Assembly (NCBI GenBank): GCA_902770045.1
Contig: CACXRO010000009.1
Coordinates: 1 to 36,993 of the forward strand
Origin: an uncultured bacterium
GTDB taxonomy: Bacteria; Verrucomicrobiota; Kiritimatiellia; RFP12; UBA1067
DNA: 36,993 nucleotides
Direction of reading: 5' to 3'
A model generated the notes under the pieces. It was not told where the DNA came from. It made no database searches and saw only the letters and a program-made list of their open reading frames with translations. This document shows positions 27,141 through 35,505 of the stretch, piece after piece. Numbering within the stretch: the stretch's first letter is position 1; every line of letters begins with the position of its first letter. Both the position numbers and the translations under genes were made by a program.

Positions 27141-28316
27141 ATGAACCTGCTTTACATCTGCGCGGCGCTGTTCGCCGGCGAGTGGTTCGCGTCGCTGCGG
27201 CCCGCCGCGTGCGGCTCGTGGCCGCTCTTCGCCATCGCCGCGGCGCTTGCCGCGCTCCTCGGCCACGGCTTCCGGCTGCCCGGCTGGCGCCTGGTCGCCA
27301 CGGCGTTCGCCGGCGCGGCGCTCTTCTTCCTCGCGGTCGCGCCGCAGGAGGAGGAGCTCAAACACTCGCCGTGGCTGCGGGACAGTCCCCGCCGCGCCCG
27401 CTCCTCCGCCGCCGCGGCGCCGCTCCGCCGCGCCTTCTCGCGCCAGGCGGCGGTCGGGATCGAGCGGGACGCCGAGGCGTGCGCCGTCAACCGCGCGATC
27501 CTGCTCGGCGAGCGCTGGCGGCTGAAGCCGGAGCTGAGGCGCGCCTTCGTGGAGTCGGGGTCGATCCACGTCTTCGCGATCTCGGGGCTCCACGTGATGA
27601 TCGTCGCCAGGACCCTGATGGTGCTGCTGATGCTCGCGTTCGTGCCCCAGCGGCTCGCCGGCGCCGCGGCGCTGCCGCCGCTCTGGCTCTACGTCTACAT
27701 GATCGGCGCGCCGCCGAGCGCGGTGCGGGCGGCGGCGATGGCGAGCCTCTACCTGCTCGCGCCGGTGTTCTGGCGGCGGCCGGACGCGCTCCGCGCCTGG
27801 TCGCTCACCTTCCTCGCGGTGCATCTCGCCGACCCGCGGATGGTCGCGGACGTCGGCTGCCGGCTCTCGTTCACGGTGATGCTCGCGCTGATCCTCGCCG
27901 TGCGCCCGGCGGAGCGGCTCGGCAGCCTCTGGGCGAAGGCGCTCTTCTTCTCCTTCGCCGCCTGGGCGGCGGGAGCGCCGATTGCCGCAAACGCGTTCGG
28001 CCGCTTCACCCCCGGCGGCATCGTCGCCAACCTCGCGCTCCTGCCCGCGGCGACGCTCTCGGTGGCGACTGGCGTCGTCGGCGCGCTCGCGGGCTTCGTC
28101 TCCGAAACCGCCGCGGCGCACCTCAACAACCTCGCCGCGCTCGTGACGAAGGCGATGACCGGCGTCTCGCGGGCGGTCTCCGGCCTCGGCTGGGCGAACT
28201 TCGAGGTGGAAGAATGGGGGCTCGGCGCGTGCGCCGCGTGGTACGCCGCGCTCTTGCTGACGCGCGCCTGGATTTGCTATAATTCGCACACGAAGCAAAA
28301 TGAACTGGGGTGGTGA
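27141..28316 (+). CDS. Short ComEC/Rec2-like membrane protein (competence domain only)
   Basis: 391 residues. The recognisable part is the ComEC channel domain: FVESGSIHVFAISGLHVMIVA near residue 138, MIGAPPSAVRAAAMASLYLLA, VADVGCRLSFTVMLALIL and the later membrane spans. Full ComEC proteins are about 700-800 residues, with an N-terminal OB-type domain and a C-terminal metallo-beta-lactamase-like domain. Both are absent or reduced here: only two spans and a short linker precede the core, and the protein stops after it. DNA uptake is the inferred role. No other competence gene is nearby. It diverges from MATE, and its 3' end carries the promoter of the next gene. The start is set by the leaderless -10. 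Confidence 0.82.
   Translation: MNLLYICAALFAGEWFASLRPAACGSWPLFAIAAALAALLGHGFRLPGWRLVATAFAGAALFFLAVAPQEEELKHSPWLRDSPRRARSSAAAAPLRRAFSRQAAVGIERDAEACAVNRAILLGERWRLKPELRRAFVESGSIHVFAISGLHVMIVARTLMVLLMLAFVPQRLAGAAALPPLWLYVYMIGAPPSAVRAAAMASLYLLAPVFWRRPDALRAWSLTFLAVHLADPRMVADVGCRLSFTVMLALILAVRPAERLGSLWAKALFFSFAAWAAGAPIAANAFGRFTPGGIVANLALLPAATLSVATGVVGALAGFVSETAAAHLNNLAALVTKAMTGVSRAVSGLGWANFEVEEWGLGACAAWYAALLLTRAWICYNSHTKQNELGW
28275..28283 (+). promoter_or_regulatory. Extended -10 promoter of the NSS symporter, inside the end of comEC
   Basis: TGCTATAAT lies in the last codons of the ComEC-like gene, 27-36 nt before the candidate starts of the symporter. TCGCACAC follows, as in the recurrent motif. 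The leader is about 20-30 nt with a GGGGTGG Shine-Dalgarno-like run. Confidence 0.68.
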
Positions 28317-29629
28317 AATTGAGCAATGACGGCACGAGGGCGCGGCTGAAGTCGCGGCTGGGGTTCCTGATGCTGGCGGCGGGATGCGCCGTCGGGCTGG
28401 GCAACGTGTGGAGATTTCCGTTCATGGTCGGCCAGAACGGCGGTGCCGCGTTCGTGCTCGTCTACCTCGTGTTCCTCGTCCTGCTCGGGTTCCCGCTCCT
28501 CACCGCCGAGCTCGCCATCGGCCGCGCGGCGAGGATGGGCATCTCAGGCGCGATGGGGGCGCTCGCCGCGGAGCGCCGCCGCCGGCTCTGGTCCTTCGTC
28601 GGCAAGGTGATCTTCGCCGGCAACTTCCTCCTGATGATCTACTACACCGACGTCGCCGGCTGGCTGCTCAAGTACTCCGCCGACTACCTCCGCGGCGGCG
28701 GCCCGGTGGAGTTCTCCGCGCTGCTCGGCGACCACGCCGTGTGCTTCGCGAGCCTCTCCGTCGTCGTCGCCGTCGCCGCCGCGATCTGCATCGCCGGCGT
28801 GCGCAACGGCGTCGAGCGCGCCACCAAGTTCATGATGATCGCGCTTTTGGCCATCCTCGGCGTCCTGGCCGCCAAGGCGCTCACCCTTCCCGGCGCGCGC
28901 GACGGGCTCAGGTTCTACCTCTCGCCCGACTGGGCGGCGTTTGCCGCGCATCCCTGGCGGGCGGTCTTCGGCGCCATGGGCCAGGCGTTCTTCACCCTCT
29001 CGGTCGGCGTCGGCTGCATGGCCATCTTCGGCAGCTACGTGGGCCGCGAGCGCTCGCTGGCGTCGGAAACTGCCTGGATCATCGCGATCGACACCTTCGT
29101 CGCCGTCCTCTCGGGAATGGTGGTCTTCCCGGCGTGCGCGAGCTACGGGGTCGACGTCACCTCCGGCCCGGGGCTAATCTTCGTCGCCCTGCCCAAGGTG
29201 TTCGCCAGCATGGCGGGCGGACGGGTCTGGGGGTTCTTCTTCTTCCTCTTCCTCACCCTGGCCGCGCTTACCACCATCGTGGCCGTGTTCGAGTGCATCA
29301 TCGGCGGACTCGTGGACGAGCTCCGGCGCAAGCGGACGTGGATCGCCGTCGCGGTCGCGGTCGCCGTCGCGGCGCTTTCGCTGCCGACCGTGTTCTTCGG
29401 CCCGGTCCTGGGGTGGGAGGACTTCGTCTTCGGGCAGTTCTGGCTGCCGCTCGGGGCGCTGCTCATCTGCGTCTTCGCAGTTTCCGGCCAGGGCTGGGGA
29501 TACGGCAAGTTCGAGCGCGAGGCGTCGGCTGGCGCGGGCATGCGCTTCCCGGCCGTCTTCGGCTTCCTCATGAAGTACTTCGTGCCGATCCTCATCCTCG
29601 CCACGATGGCGGCCGGGTTCGCGGGATGA
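28310..29629 (+). CDS. Neurotransmitter:sodium symporter (NSS) family transporter
   Basis: 439 residues with eleven or so membrane spans, as in prokaryotic NSS proteins such as LeuT/MhsT-type amino acid transporters. The unwound TM1 signature GFLMLAAGCAVGLGNVWRFPFMVGQNGGAAFVLVYL is intact. TM6 (GQAFFTLSVGVGCMAIFGSYVG) has the usual FxTLS sodium/substrate site. It imports an amino acid-like substrate with sodium; the substrate cannot be told. The start is GTG 28310, GTG 28313 or TTG 28319; the TTG has the best Shine-Dalgarno spacing. It overlaps the ComEC stop by 7 bp if the first is used. Confidence 0.9.
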   Translation: MVKLSNDGTRARLKSRLGFLMLAAGCAVGLGNVWRFPFMVGQNGGAAFVLVYLVFLVLLGFPLLTAELAIGRAARMGISGAMGALAAERRRRLWSFVGKVIFAGNFLLMIYYTDVAGWLLKYSADYLRGGGPVEFSALLGDHAVCFASLSVVVAVAAAICIAGVRNGVERATKFMMIALLAILGVLAAKALTLPGARDGLRFYLSPDWAAFAAHPWRAVFGAMGQAFFTLSVGVGCMAIFGSYVGRERSLASETAWIIAIDTFVAVLSGMVVFPACASYGVDVTSGPGLIFVALPKVFASMAGGRVWGFFFFLFLTLAALTTIVAVFECIIGGLVDELRRKRTWIAVAVAVAVAALSLPTVFFGPVLGWEDFVFGQFWLPLGALLICVFAVSGQGWGYGKFEREASAGAGMRFPAVFGFLMKYFVPILILATMAAGFAG

Positions 29630-29657
29630 CGCGGTCTGTGCCGCGGTCCGCGAATTT

Positions 29658-29666
29658 TGGTATAAT
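29658..29666 (+). promoter_or_regulatory. Extended -10 promoter of tRNA-Ile2 (and perhaps panB)
   Basis: TGGTATAAT, then ACGCACCTACAC and the first base of the mature tRNA at 29679. The predicted 5' leader is about 5 nt. Confidence 0.75.
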
Positions 29667-29678
29667 ACGCACCTACAC

Positions 29679-29755
29679 GGACCCTTAGCTCAGTCGGTCA
29701 GAGCGGGGGACTCATAATCCCTTGGTCGTGGGTTCAAGTCCCGCAGGGTCCACCA
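29679..29755 (+). tRNA. tRNA-Ile2 (CAU anticodon, lysidine-modified type)
   Basis: A 77-nt cloverleaf with CCA encoded. The 7-bp acceptor stem is GGACCCT/AGGGTCC, and the T-arm contains GTGGG-TTCAAGT-CCCGC. The anticodon loop is CTCATAA (anticodon CAU). A CAU tRNA could be initiator Met, elongator Met or Ile2. The backbone matches the E. coli Ile2 tRNA (ileX type) far better: CTTAGCTCAG, GACTCATAATC, CTTGGTCG and GGTTCAAGTCC are all as in Ile2. Ile2 reads AUA after TilS converts C34 to lysidine. A TTTT directly after CCA might weakly end transcription. Confidence 0.88.
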
Positions 29756-29785
29756 GTTTTCCTTTGCTTCGGAGGAGCGCAAGAG

Positions 29786-30565
29786 ATGAAGAAGTGGAAC
29801 GTCGACCGCATCAGGAAGTCTAAGGGCGTGGAGAAGCTCGGCTGCTGCACCGCCTACGACGCCTGCTTTGCCCGCCTCGCGGACGAGGCGGGCGTGCCGA
29901 TCATCCTCGTCGGCGACTCGCTGGGGATGAACGCCCTCGGCTACGAGACGACGCTGCCGGTGGAGATGTCCGACACGCTGGCCGCGGTCGGCGCGGTCGC
30001 GCGGGCGGCCAAGGAGGCGCTGGTGGTCGGCGACATGCCGTTCGGCTCCTACCAGTGCGGAGAGGACGACGCCATGCGCAACGCCGTCGCGGTAATCAAG
30101 GCCGGCGCAGACGCGGTCAAGCTCGAGGGCGGCGCGTCCGTCGCCCCGCTCATCCGCCGGCTGACCACCGCCGGGATCCCGGTGCTGGCGCACGTCGGGA
30201 TGACGCCGCAGAGCGTCAACTCCTACGGCGGCTTCAAGAAGCAGGGCAAGACCCGCGAGGCGGCAGACCAGGTGCTGGCGGACGCGAAGGCGGTCGAGGC
30301 GGCCGGGGCGTTTGCGGTGACGCTCGAGTGCATTCCCTCGGAGCTGGCGGCGGAGATAACCGCGGCGCTGAAGATCGTCACCGTCGGCATCGGCGCCGGC
30401 CCAGTCTGCGACGCGCAGTGGCTGGTGATGCACGACCTCCTCGGGCTCAACGAGAAGGTCCCGTCGTTCGTGAAGAAGTACGCCGACCTCGCCGCGGTGG
30501 TGCGCGGCGCATTCGCGTCCTACGTCCGCGAAGTCTCCGCCGGGACCTTCCCGCCGGCCGAGTAG
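29786..30565 (+). CDS. panB: 3-methyl-2-oxobutanoate hydroxymethyltransferase
   Basis: First step of pantothenate synthesis: it adds a hydroxymethyl group from methylene-THF to alpha-ketoisovalerate. 259 residues, normal size. Visible: LGCCTAYDACFARLADEAGVPIILVGDSLGM, GYETTLPV, the metal-binding VGDMPFGSYQ, AVKLEGG, HVGMTPQSVNSYGGFKKQGK, LECIPSELA, and GIGAGPVCDAQWLVMHDLLGL. GGAGGA lies 9 nt before the ATG. It starts 30 nt after tRNA-Ile2 with no separate promoter seen, so it may be read from the tRNA promoter and freed by tRNA processing. No other pan gene is in the window. Pantothenate is the precursor of the phosphopantetheine used by the nearby PPTase. Confidence 0.96.
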   Translation: MKKWNVDRIRKSKGVEKLGCCTAYDACFARLADEAGVPIILVGDSLGMNALGYETTLPVEMSDTLAAVGAVARAAKEALVVGDMPFGSYQCGEDDAMRNAVAVIKAGADAVKLEGGASVAPLIRRLTTAGIPVLAHVGMTPQSVNSYGGFKKQGKTREAADQVLADAKAVEAAGAFAVTLECIPSELAAEITAALKIVTVGIGAGPVCDAQWLVMHDLLGLNEKVPSFVKKYADLAAVVRGAFASYVREVSAGTFPPAE

Positions 30566-30584
30566 GCCGGCGCCGGGAGGAGGC

Positions 30585-32759
30585 TCAGAACCTGCCGCGG
30601 AGGCCGATCTCGAAGGTGCGCGGCTCGCCCGCGAAGCACTCGTAGTAGTGGCGCGAGGTGTCGAAGTACTTCTCGCCGAAGATGTTCCTGACGCCCAGGG
30701 TGAGGAACCAGTCGTCGCGCCAGCCGAACTTCGAGAGCGGTATCGACAAGTTGACGTCGAAGACGTGGCTCGGGTCGAAGCGCAGGTTCTCGTTCACGAA
30801 CGCGCCGCGCATCGTGGCGTAGCTCATCGACCGGAAGCGGTAGCCCATGCCCACTACCACGTCCTCAATCCAGTCGAAGCCGTGCAGGCGGTAGGACGTG
30901 TTGAAGGTCGCGGCGTGGCGCGGGATGCGCTCGAACTCGCCGGCCATGCCGGACTTGGTGCAGTCCTCGTAGAGCGTGTAGGCGTACATCGCCATCACCG
31001 ACCAGTTCTCGGTCACGTCGCCGGAGAGCGACAGCTCCACGCCCTTCGAGCGGTTGTGCCCGTCGAACCAGTAGTACGTCTGGCCGCCCGAGGTCTCGGC
31101 GACGGGAGTGTTCTCCTGCTCGATGTTGAAGTAGGACGCGCTGAACCACAGCTTCTCGAGCGGCCGCACCCGGAAGCCAGCCTCCCACTGCGTCGCGGTC
31201 CAGGGGTCGTCGGGGCGGGTGCCGTCGGAGTTGCGGTAGCCGAGCGTCGGGGTCTGGGTCTGCGAGACGTTGCCGAAGAAGACCAGCCAGTCGAGCGGCT
31301 GCACCGTGAGCCCGCCGCGCGGAGAGAACGCGAAGGCGCGCGCCTCGTCGTAGTGGGTGGTGGTGACGGCACCGGTCCTGGTGTTGCGCATGGACTGGGT
31401 ATTGTCGTTCTCCACGAAGTAGTCGTAGCGGATGCCGGCGAGGAGCGTGATCCACCCCCAGCCGAGCGAGTCCTGCACCATCGCGCCGTAGCGCGAGACC
31501 GGGCCGCCGAAGCCGCCGGCGCCGTGGTAGTAGAAGTCCGGCTGGACGACGAACGTGTTCCTGAAGCCGAACGGCAGCTCCTCGAGCGTGTAGATGGAGC
31601 GCGTGTAGGCGGTGTAGCTCTGCTGGAACATGCGGCTTTCGGAGAAGCCGGAGGTCATGTACTTCTCGCCGCTGGGCCACCAGCCGGTGTTGCAGTAGTT
31701 GAGGAACGCGCCGGTCGGGTTGCCGTTCGCGTCAACTGAATACGAAGTGTACGGCTCGCGGGTGGTCTGCTCCATGTGCGAGTACATGAACGAGCCGCCG
31801 AACTTGAGCAGCCACTCGTCCGTCACCTGCCAGTCGACCCAGGGGTTCACCATCACGCCCTTGTAGGTCGAGCGGTCGGTCTTGCGGCACGACGACTCGT
31901 ACCAGCCGTAGCCCGCCGCGGGCGCGCCGCGCCAGACCGGGATGCCGATGTAGCTGGGCGAGTCGGAGTAGACGAACATCGACTTGACGCCGAACGAGAC
32001 GGCGTCGGACGGCTTCGCGACGAACGACGGAGCCAGGGTGTACTGCTGGCGCGGGCGCGCACCGTCCTGCGACCCGGCGGCGGTGTAGGCAGGCGAGTAG
32101 AAGTCGAGCGACAGCGGCAGGCGGATCGCCAGGGCGTCTTCGACGAGCACTTCGTTCGCGTCCACCATGCCGCGCTGGCGCCAGGTGTTGCGGCCGATCG
32201 AAGTGTTCTCCTGGAAGTTGACCTCGCTGCGGTCGAAGTGCGCGCCCTTGAGGTACATGTTCACGGACCCTCCCGCGCCGTTGTTGTTCTGCTGCGCGCC
32301 GGCGCCGCCGGTGAGCGACGCGATCGGACCTTTCACCACCTCGACGCGGTCCATCATGAACGGGTCCATGAAGAGCCCGGCGCCGCGGCCGATCGGAACC
32401 ACCCCGTCAAACGTCGGCTCGGTGCCGCCCATGCCGCGGATGGTGAAGAGCCCGGGCTGCCGCACCAGGAGCGAGGTGCCGCCAGTCTCGATGCCCGGCA
32501 CCCAACGGAGAAGGTCGTTGAGGTCGGTCGGGTTGCGCTCGCGGATGAAGTCGGAGGTGAGCGTGTCGACGACAGTCGGCAGCCGCTCGGGTGGCTCGGC
32601 GGTAAAGGTCGCGCCGGACACCGCATCGGGCCGGTACTTCGAGAGCGCGCTCGCCTCGACGGTCACGGTGCCCAGGTCGGCGACGGCATTGGTGGACGCG
32701 CCGTCCGCGAGGGCGAGCCCGGCGGCGGCGACGGAAACGACTAGTATCTCTGCTTTCAT
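30585..32759 (-). CDS. TonB-dependent outer-membrane receptor, siderophore type
   Basis: 724 residues. A signal peptide (MKAEILVVSVAAAGLALADG) precedes a TonB-box-like stretch (LGTVTVEASAL). The plug domain (PTVVDTLTSDFIRERNPTDLNDLLRWVPGIETGG, TIRGMGGTEPTFDGV, RVEVVKGPIASLTGG) and a 22-strand barrel with aromatic girdles follow. The C-terminal NIFGEKYFDTSRHYY and the final Phe are typical of barrel assembly. It resembles ferric-siderophore receptors, but the ligand is unknown. ATG 32759 is preferred to the in-frame ATG at 32795 because it begins the signal peptide. It follows holB by 32 bp in the same direction, with a GC-rich stem between. ExbB/TonB genes are absent here, but the AzlD fusion has an ExbD-like domain. 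Confidence 0.93.
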   Translation of the reverse strand: MKAEILVVSVAAAGLALADGASTNAVADLGTVTVEASALSKYRPDAVSGATFTAEPPERLPTVVDTLTSDFIRERNPTDLNDLLRWVPGIETGGTSLLVRQPGLFTIRGMGGTEPTFDGVVPIGRGAGLFMDPFMMDRVEVVKGPIASLTGGAGAQQNNNGAGGSVNMYLKGAHFDRSEVNFQENTSIGRNTWRQRGMVDANEVLVEDALAIRLPLSLDFYSPAYTAAGSQDGARPRQQYTLAPSFVAKPSDAVSFGVKSMFVYSDSPSYIGIPVWRGAPAAGYGWYESSCRKTDRSTYKGVMVNPWVDWQVTDEWLLKFGGSFMYSHMEQTTREPYTSYSVDANGNPTGAFLNYCNTGWWPSGEKYMTSGFSESRMFQQSYTAYTRSIYTLEELPFGFRNTFVVQPDFYYHGAGGFGGPVSRYGAMVQDSLGWGWITLLAGIRYDYFVENDNTQSMRNTRTGAVTTTHYDEARAFAFSPRGGLTVQPLDWLVFFGNVSQTQTPTLGYRNSDGTRPDDPWTATQWEAGFRVRPLEKLWFSASYFNIEQENTPVAETSGGQTYYWFDGHNRSKGVELSLSGDVTENWSVMAMYAYTLYEDCTKSGMAGEFERIPRHAATFNTSYRLHGFDWIEDVVVGMGYRFRSMSYATMRGAFVNENLRFDPSHVFDVNLSIPLSKFGWRDDWFLTLGVRNIFGEKYFDTSRHYYECFAGEPRTFEIGLRGRF

Positions 32760-32764
32760 GCCCC

Positions 32765-32790
32765 TATAAACGCCGCGGAATCCGCCGCGG
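32765..32790 (-). terminator. GC-rich hairpin between holB and the TonB receptor
   Basis: CCGCGG, a 6-nt loop and CCGCGG follow the holB stop on the minus strand, then CGTTTAT. A weak terminator or a leader stem for the receptor mRNA. Only three Ts follow, so termination is uncertain. Confidence 0.35.
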
Positions 32791-32791
32791 T

Positions 32792-33556
32792 TCAAAAGGC
32801 GAAGCGGTCGAGGAGGTAGGAGAGGACCGGCTCCGCCTTCATGGACTTCTCGCAGCGGCGGTATGCCTCCTCTACGAACTCGACGTTGCGGAACGCCTGG
32901 TGGCGCGGGAGCTTGCCGGAAAGGACCATCGAGCGCGCGAACGAGAGGAGCGTGCGGAAGAACCGGCGCCGCACGAGCGCGGCGTCCGCCTCCGGCGCCT
33001 CCTCGACGAGCGAGTCGAGGATCTCCGCAAGGCGGGCGGCGTCCTTCGCCGCGAACGCCTCCGCGACCGCCTCGTACTCCTCGCCTTCGAGCAGACCCGG
33101 AGGCAGCTTGAGGTCGATGCGCTGGGTACGCGAGACGATGGTGGGCAGAATCGCGTCCGGCTGGTCGGTCAGGAGGAAGTACATCGTCTTCGGCGGCGGC
33201 TCCTCGAGCGACTTCAGGAAGGCGTTCGCGCTTTCGTTGTTTAGCCGGTCGGCGCCGGAGACGATGCCGACCTTCCAGCCGCCGGAAAAAGAGGTGGAGG
33301 CCATCGGCTCGACGATGCGCTCGCGCATCGAGTCGATGGTGATGATGCGCTTCTTGCCCTCGGGCTCAAGGGTCACCACGTCGGGGTGGACGCCAGCGGC
33401 GATCTGGTCGCGCTCGTCGGGGAAAAGCTTCTCGAGCACCCTCCTCACCAGCTCCGCTGCGTTGCCGCGCACGTCGCCGACGACGAGGTAGCCGTGGGCG
33501 GCGGAGCCCGAGTCGATCGCGCGCGCGATCAGCCGAAACGCCTCAACTCCATCCAT
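32792..33556 (-). CDS. holB: DNA polymerase III delta-prime-like subunit
   Basis: 254 residues, shorter than E. coli HolB. The clamp-loader pattern is visible: an N-terminal AAA+ fold whose P-loop is degenerate (GDVRGNAAELV in place of GxxxxGKT). ITIDSMRERIVEPM, WKVGIVSGADRLNNESANAFLKSLEEPPPKTMYFLLTDQPDAILPTIVSRTQRIDL is the delta-prime/gamma signature with the SRT motif. No zinc-binding cysteines are present. The lack of an ATP-binding loop fits delta-prime, which does not hydrolyse ATP. It overlaps tmk by 28 bp, the common tmk-holB pair, and this fixes the start at ATG 33556. Confidence 0.9.
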   Translation of the reverse strand: MDGVEAFRLIARAIDSGSAAHGYLVVGDVRGNAAELVRRVLEKLFPDERDQIAAGVHPDVVTLEPEGKKRIITIDSMRERIVEPMASTSFSGGWKVGIVSGADRLNNESANAFLKSLEEPPPKTMYFLLTDQPDAILPTIVSRTQRIDLKLPPGLLEGEEYEAVAEAFAAKDAARLAEILDSLVEEAPEADAALVRRRFFRTLLSFARSMVLSGKLPRHQAFRNVEFVEEAYRRCEKSMKAEPVLSYLLDRFAF

Positions 33557-34164
33557 ATCCTCTCCGCAATCTCTTCTCTGGACGCCGCGGCGTCCAGGAC
33601 CACAAACCGCTCCGGCTCCGCCGCCGCCATCGCCAGGAACCCGCGGCGGATGCGCTCGTGGAAGTCGGCCGCCTCGCGCTCGATGCGGTCGGCGCTGGCG
33701 TTCTCGCGGACCTCGCGCTCGCGCATGCGCCGCTCCGCCTCCGCCGGCGGCAGGTCGAAGAGGAAGGTCAGGTCGGGCTTCAGACCGCGGCAGGCGAAGC
33801 CGTTCGCCTCGGCTAGCAGGTCGAGCGGCAGGCCGCGCCCATGCCCCTGGTAGGCGAGGGTGGAGTCGCTGAAGCGGTCGGAGACCACCCATTCGCCGCG
33901 CTCGAGCGCTGGCAGGATCACCCTTTCCACCAGCTGCGCGCGCGCCGCGAGGAACAGGAGCGTCTCCGCGCGATCGCACGGCGGGTCTTCGGCCTGGTCC
34001 TTGAGGAGCGCGCGGATCTCCTCCGAAAGCCAGGTGCCGCCGGGCTCGCGGGTGAGCAGCACCTTCCGCCCCGAGCGCTCAAGCGCGTCCTTGAGGATTG
34101 CCGCCTGCGTCGACTTGCCGCAGCCCTCGCCGCCCTCGAAGGTGATGAAAACGCCGCGCGCCAT
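33529..34164 (-). CDS. tmk: Thymidylate kinase
   Basis: dTMP to dTDP phosphorylation. 211 residues. P-loop FEGGEGCGKST at 9-19, LLTREPGGT at the dTMP-binding site, VVSDRFSDSTLAYQGHGRG (DR motif), DLTFLFDLP, and a LID segment (RENASADRIE). The start ATG 34164 is 5 nt after the stop of the upstream glycosidase-like gene, and no strong Shine-Dalgarno is seen, so coupling is likely. holB overlaps its 3' end. Confidence 0.95.
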   Translation of the reverse strand: MARGVFITFEGGEGCGKSTQAAILKDALERSGRKVLLTREPGGTWLSEEIRALLKDQAEDPPCDRAETLLFLAARAQLVERVILPALERGEWVVSDRFSDSTLAYQGHGRGLPLDLLAEANGFACRGLKPDLTFLFDLPPAEAERRMREREVRENASADRIEREAADFHERIRRGFLAMAAAEPERFVVLDAAASREEIAERIWMELRRFG

Positions 34165-34169
34165 TGCCG

Positions 34170-35471
34170 TCAGTAGCCAGCTTGGTTGTGCTTCTTGTCG
34201 GTGAGGATCAGGGTCACGGTCTCCACCGCGTCCGGCTCGACGTAGGAGGTGTAGGGGAGCCCGGGCTGGCCGTAGCCGCCGAACGCCTCGCGCTTCACCT
34301 TCTTCGTCTCGGGATCCAAGAACATGCGGCGGATGGTGCAGTTGCCGGTCTTCTTGCCCTTGGTCTCGACCGTGTACTTGGTGCGCCGCCCGGAGGTGTT
34401 GACCATCACCAGGCAAAGGCGGTCGGAGCCGTTCGCGAGCGCAAGATACTCGACATCGCCATTCTTGCCGTCGGCGAGGTTGGCGCAGGCCTTGGGCGAG
34501 GCGATGATCTTCATGTTGTCCTCGCCGCCGAAGCCGCCGGTGAGGTCGTCGAAGTCCTGCTCGAGATCGGGCGAGCTGGTCTTCGACTTCGCCGCGTCCG
34601 CCGACGCGGACTCGCCGTGCATGAGCACGACGCCGTGGTCGCGGAAGGCCTGGCCGAGGTAGCGCAGGGTGTAACCGAACTCGTCCGGCCGCATCGGCTG
34701 GTTGAAGAGCACCGCGTCCACCGCCTCCACCGCGTAGGCAGACATCATCCAGTGGATCTTCCAGCTGGTGGTCTTGAAATCGGAGCGGGCGGACTCGTCG
34801 CTCCCCGGCATCCGGTCGGGTGCGATCACCCAGAGGCGCATGCGCTTCAGGTCCTTGTTGCCGCCGAAGGTGATCGACTTGGTGATCTCCTTGAGCTTCT
34901 TGTAGGGCGCGGGGACCTTGGAGAAGTCGTAGACGAGCTTGGAGACGTCGCGCATCCGGTCCGCCAGCATCTTCGCCATCGGCGGCTTGGCGTCCGCCGC
35001 CGGGATGGCGATGGGGGTGTCCTTGAACCTGCGCCGGATCGACGCCACCGCCGCGCGCCACTTCTCGGCGTCGGCGTCGCCGTCGGGCCGGTCGCCGAGC
35101 TGGAAGCCGGCGATTGCGGCGCCGTACTTGCCGTCGGCGATGCGCTTCAGATCGGCGTTGATCTTCTCGCGGGTGCCGTCCAGCACCAGCAGGATCGAGA
35201 TGCGGTTGCGCACGAGGAACTCGAGCGTCTTGTCGTCGCAGACCTTGGTCTTGAGCGCCCAAGCGCCGGAATGACGGTACTCGAGCACAGTCTCCTCGCC
35301 GCCGACCTTGGGGTCGCAGACGTAGCCGAAGCCGGGGAACTTCTTCGGCACCCGCGCCAGCGGCTGCGCCGGGGCGAGGTCGATCGTGGTGGAGAAGTCC
35401 TTCGCCGCCGCCGCCGCCGCGACGAGGCAGAGCGCCGCCGCCGCGGCCGTCCTGAAGACATTGGTTTTCAT
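34170..35471 (-). CDS. Exported pseudo-glycosidase, paralogue of the next GH with both catalytic acids lost
   Basis: 433 residues with a signal peptide (MKTNVFRTAAAAALCLVAAAAAA). It shares the architecture of the gene upstream of it: a TIM-barrel-type N-terminal region, a middle region and a C-terminal beta domain. Aligning landmarks, the acid/base motif ELGNEP of the neighbour is QLGDRP here (residues 124-129, Glu changed to Arg128). The nucleophile motif WITEW is WVIAP (214-218, Glu changed to Ala217). Hydrolysis is therefore not expected; binding or regulation of glycans would be the remaining role. The C-terminal segment reads GDVEYLALANGSDRLCLVMVNTSGR, a beta sandwich. It sits between the active GH and tmk, 34 bp from the former. 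Family assignment is by resemblance only. Confidence 0.7.
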   Translation of the reverse strand: MKTNVFRTAAAAALCLVAAAAAAKDFSTTIDLAPAQPLARVPKKFPGFGYVCDPKVGGEETVLEYRHSGAWALKTKVCDDKTLEFLVRNRISILLVLDGTREKINADLKRIADGKYGAAIAGFQLGDRPDGDADAEKWRAAVASIRRRFKDTPIAIPAADAKPPMAKMLADRMRDVSKLVYDFSKVPAPYKKLKEITKSITFGGNKDLKRMRLWVIAPDRMPGSDESARSDFKTTSWKIHWMMSAYAVEAVDAVLFNQPMRPDEFGYTLRYLGQAFRDHGVVLMHGESASADAAKSKTSSPDLEQDFDDLTGGFGGEDNMKIIASPKACANLADGKNGDVEYLALANGSDRLCLVMVNTSGRRTKYTVETKGKKTGNCTIRRMFLDPETKKVKREAFGGYGQPGLPYTSYVEPDAVETVTLILTDKKHNQAGY

Positions 35472-35505
35472 CGTTGGTCCTTTCGTTTAGGCGCTGGCAA
35501 TGCCG

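Noticed and set aside
27028-27141. An N-terminal extension of the MATE protein to the ATG at 27141
   Set aside because: The extension would translate the promoter, hairpin and iterons; the MATE family N-terminus begins soon after ATG 27027.
29679-29755. Reading the CAU tRNA as initiator or elongator tRNA-Met
   Set aside because: The arms and anticodon-loop flanks match tRNA-Ile2 much better than either Met tRNA.
33529-35262. A 577-codon minus-strand frame joining the pseudo-glycosidase region and tmk
   Set aside because: Only the tmk part is real. The upstream part is an out-of-frame reading of the pseudo-glycosidase.
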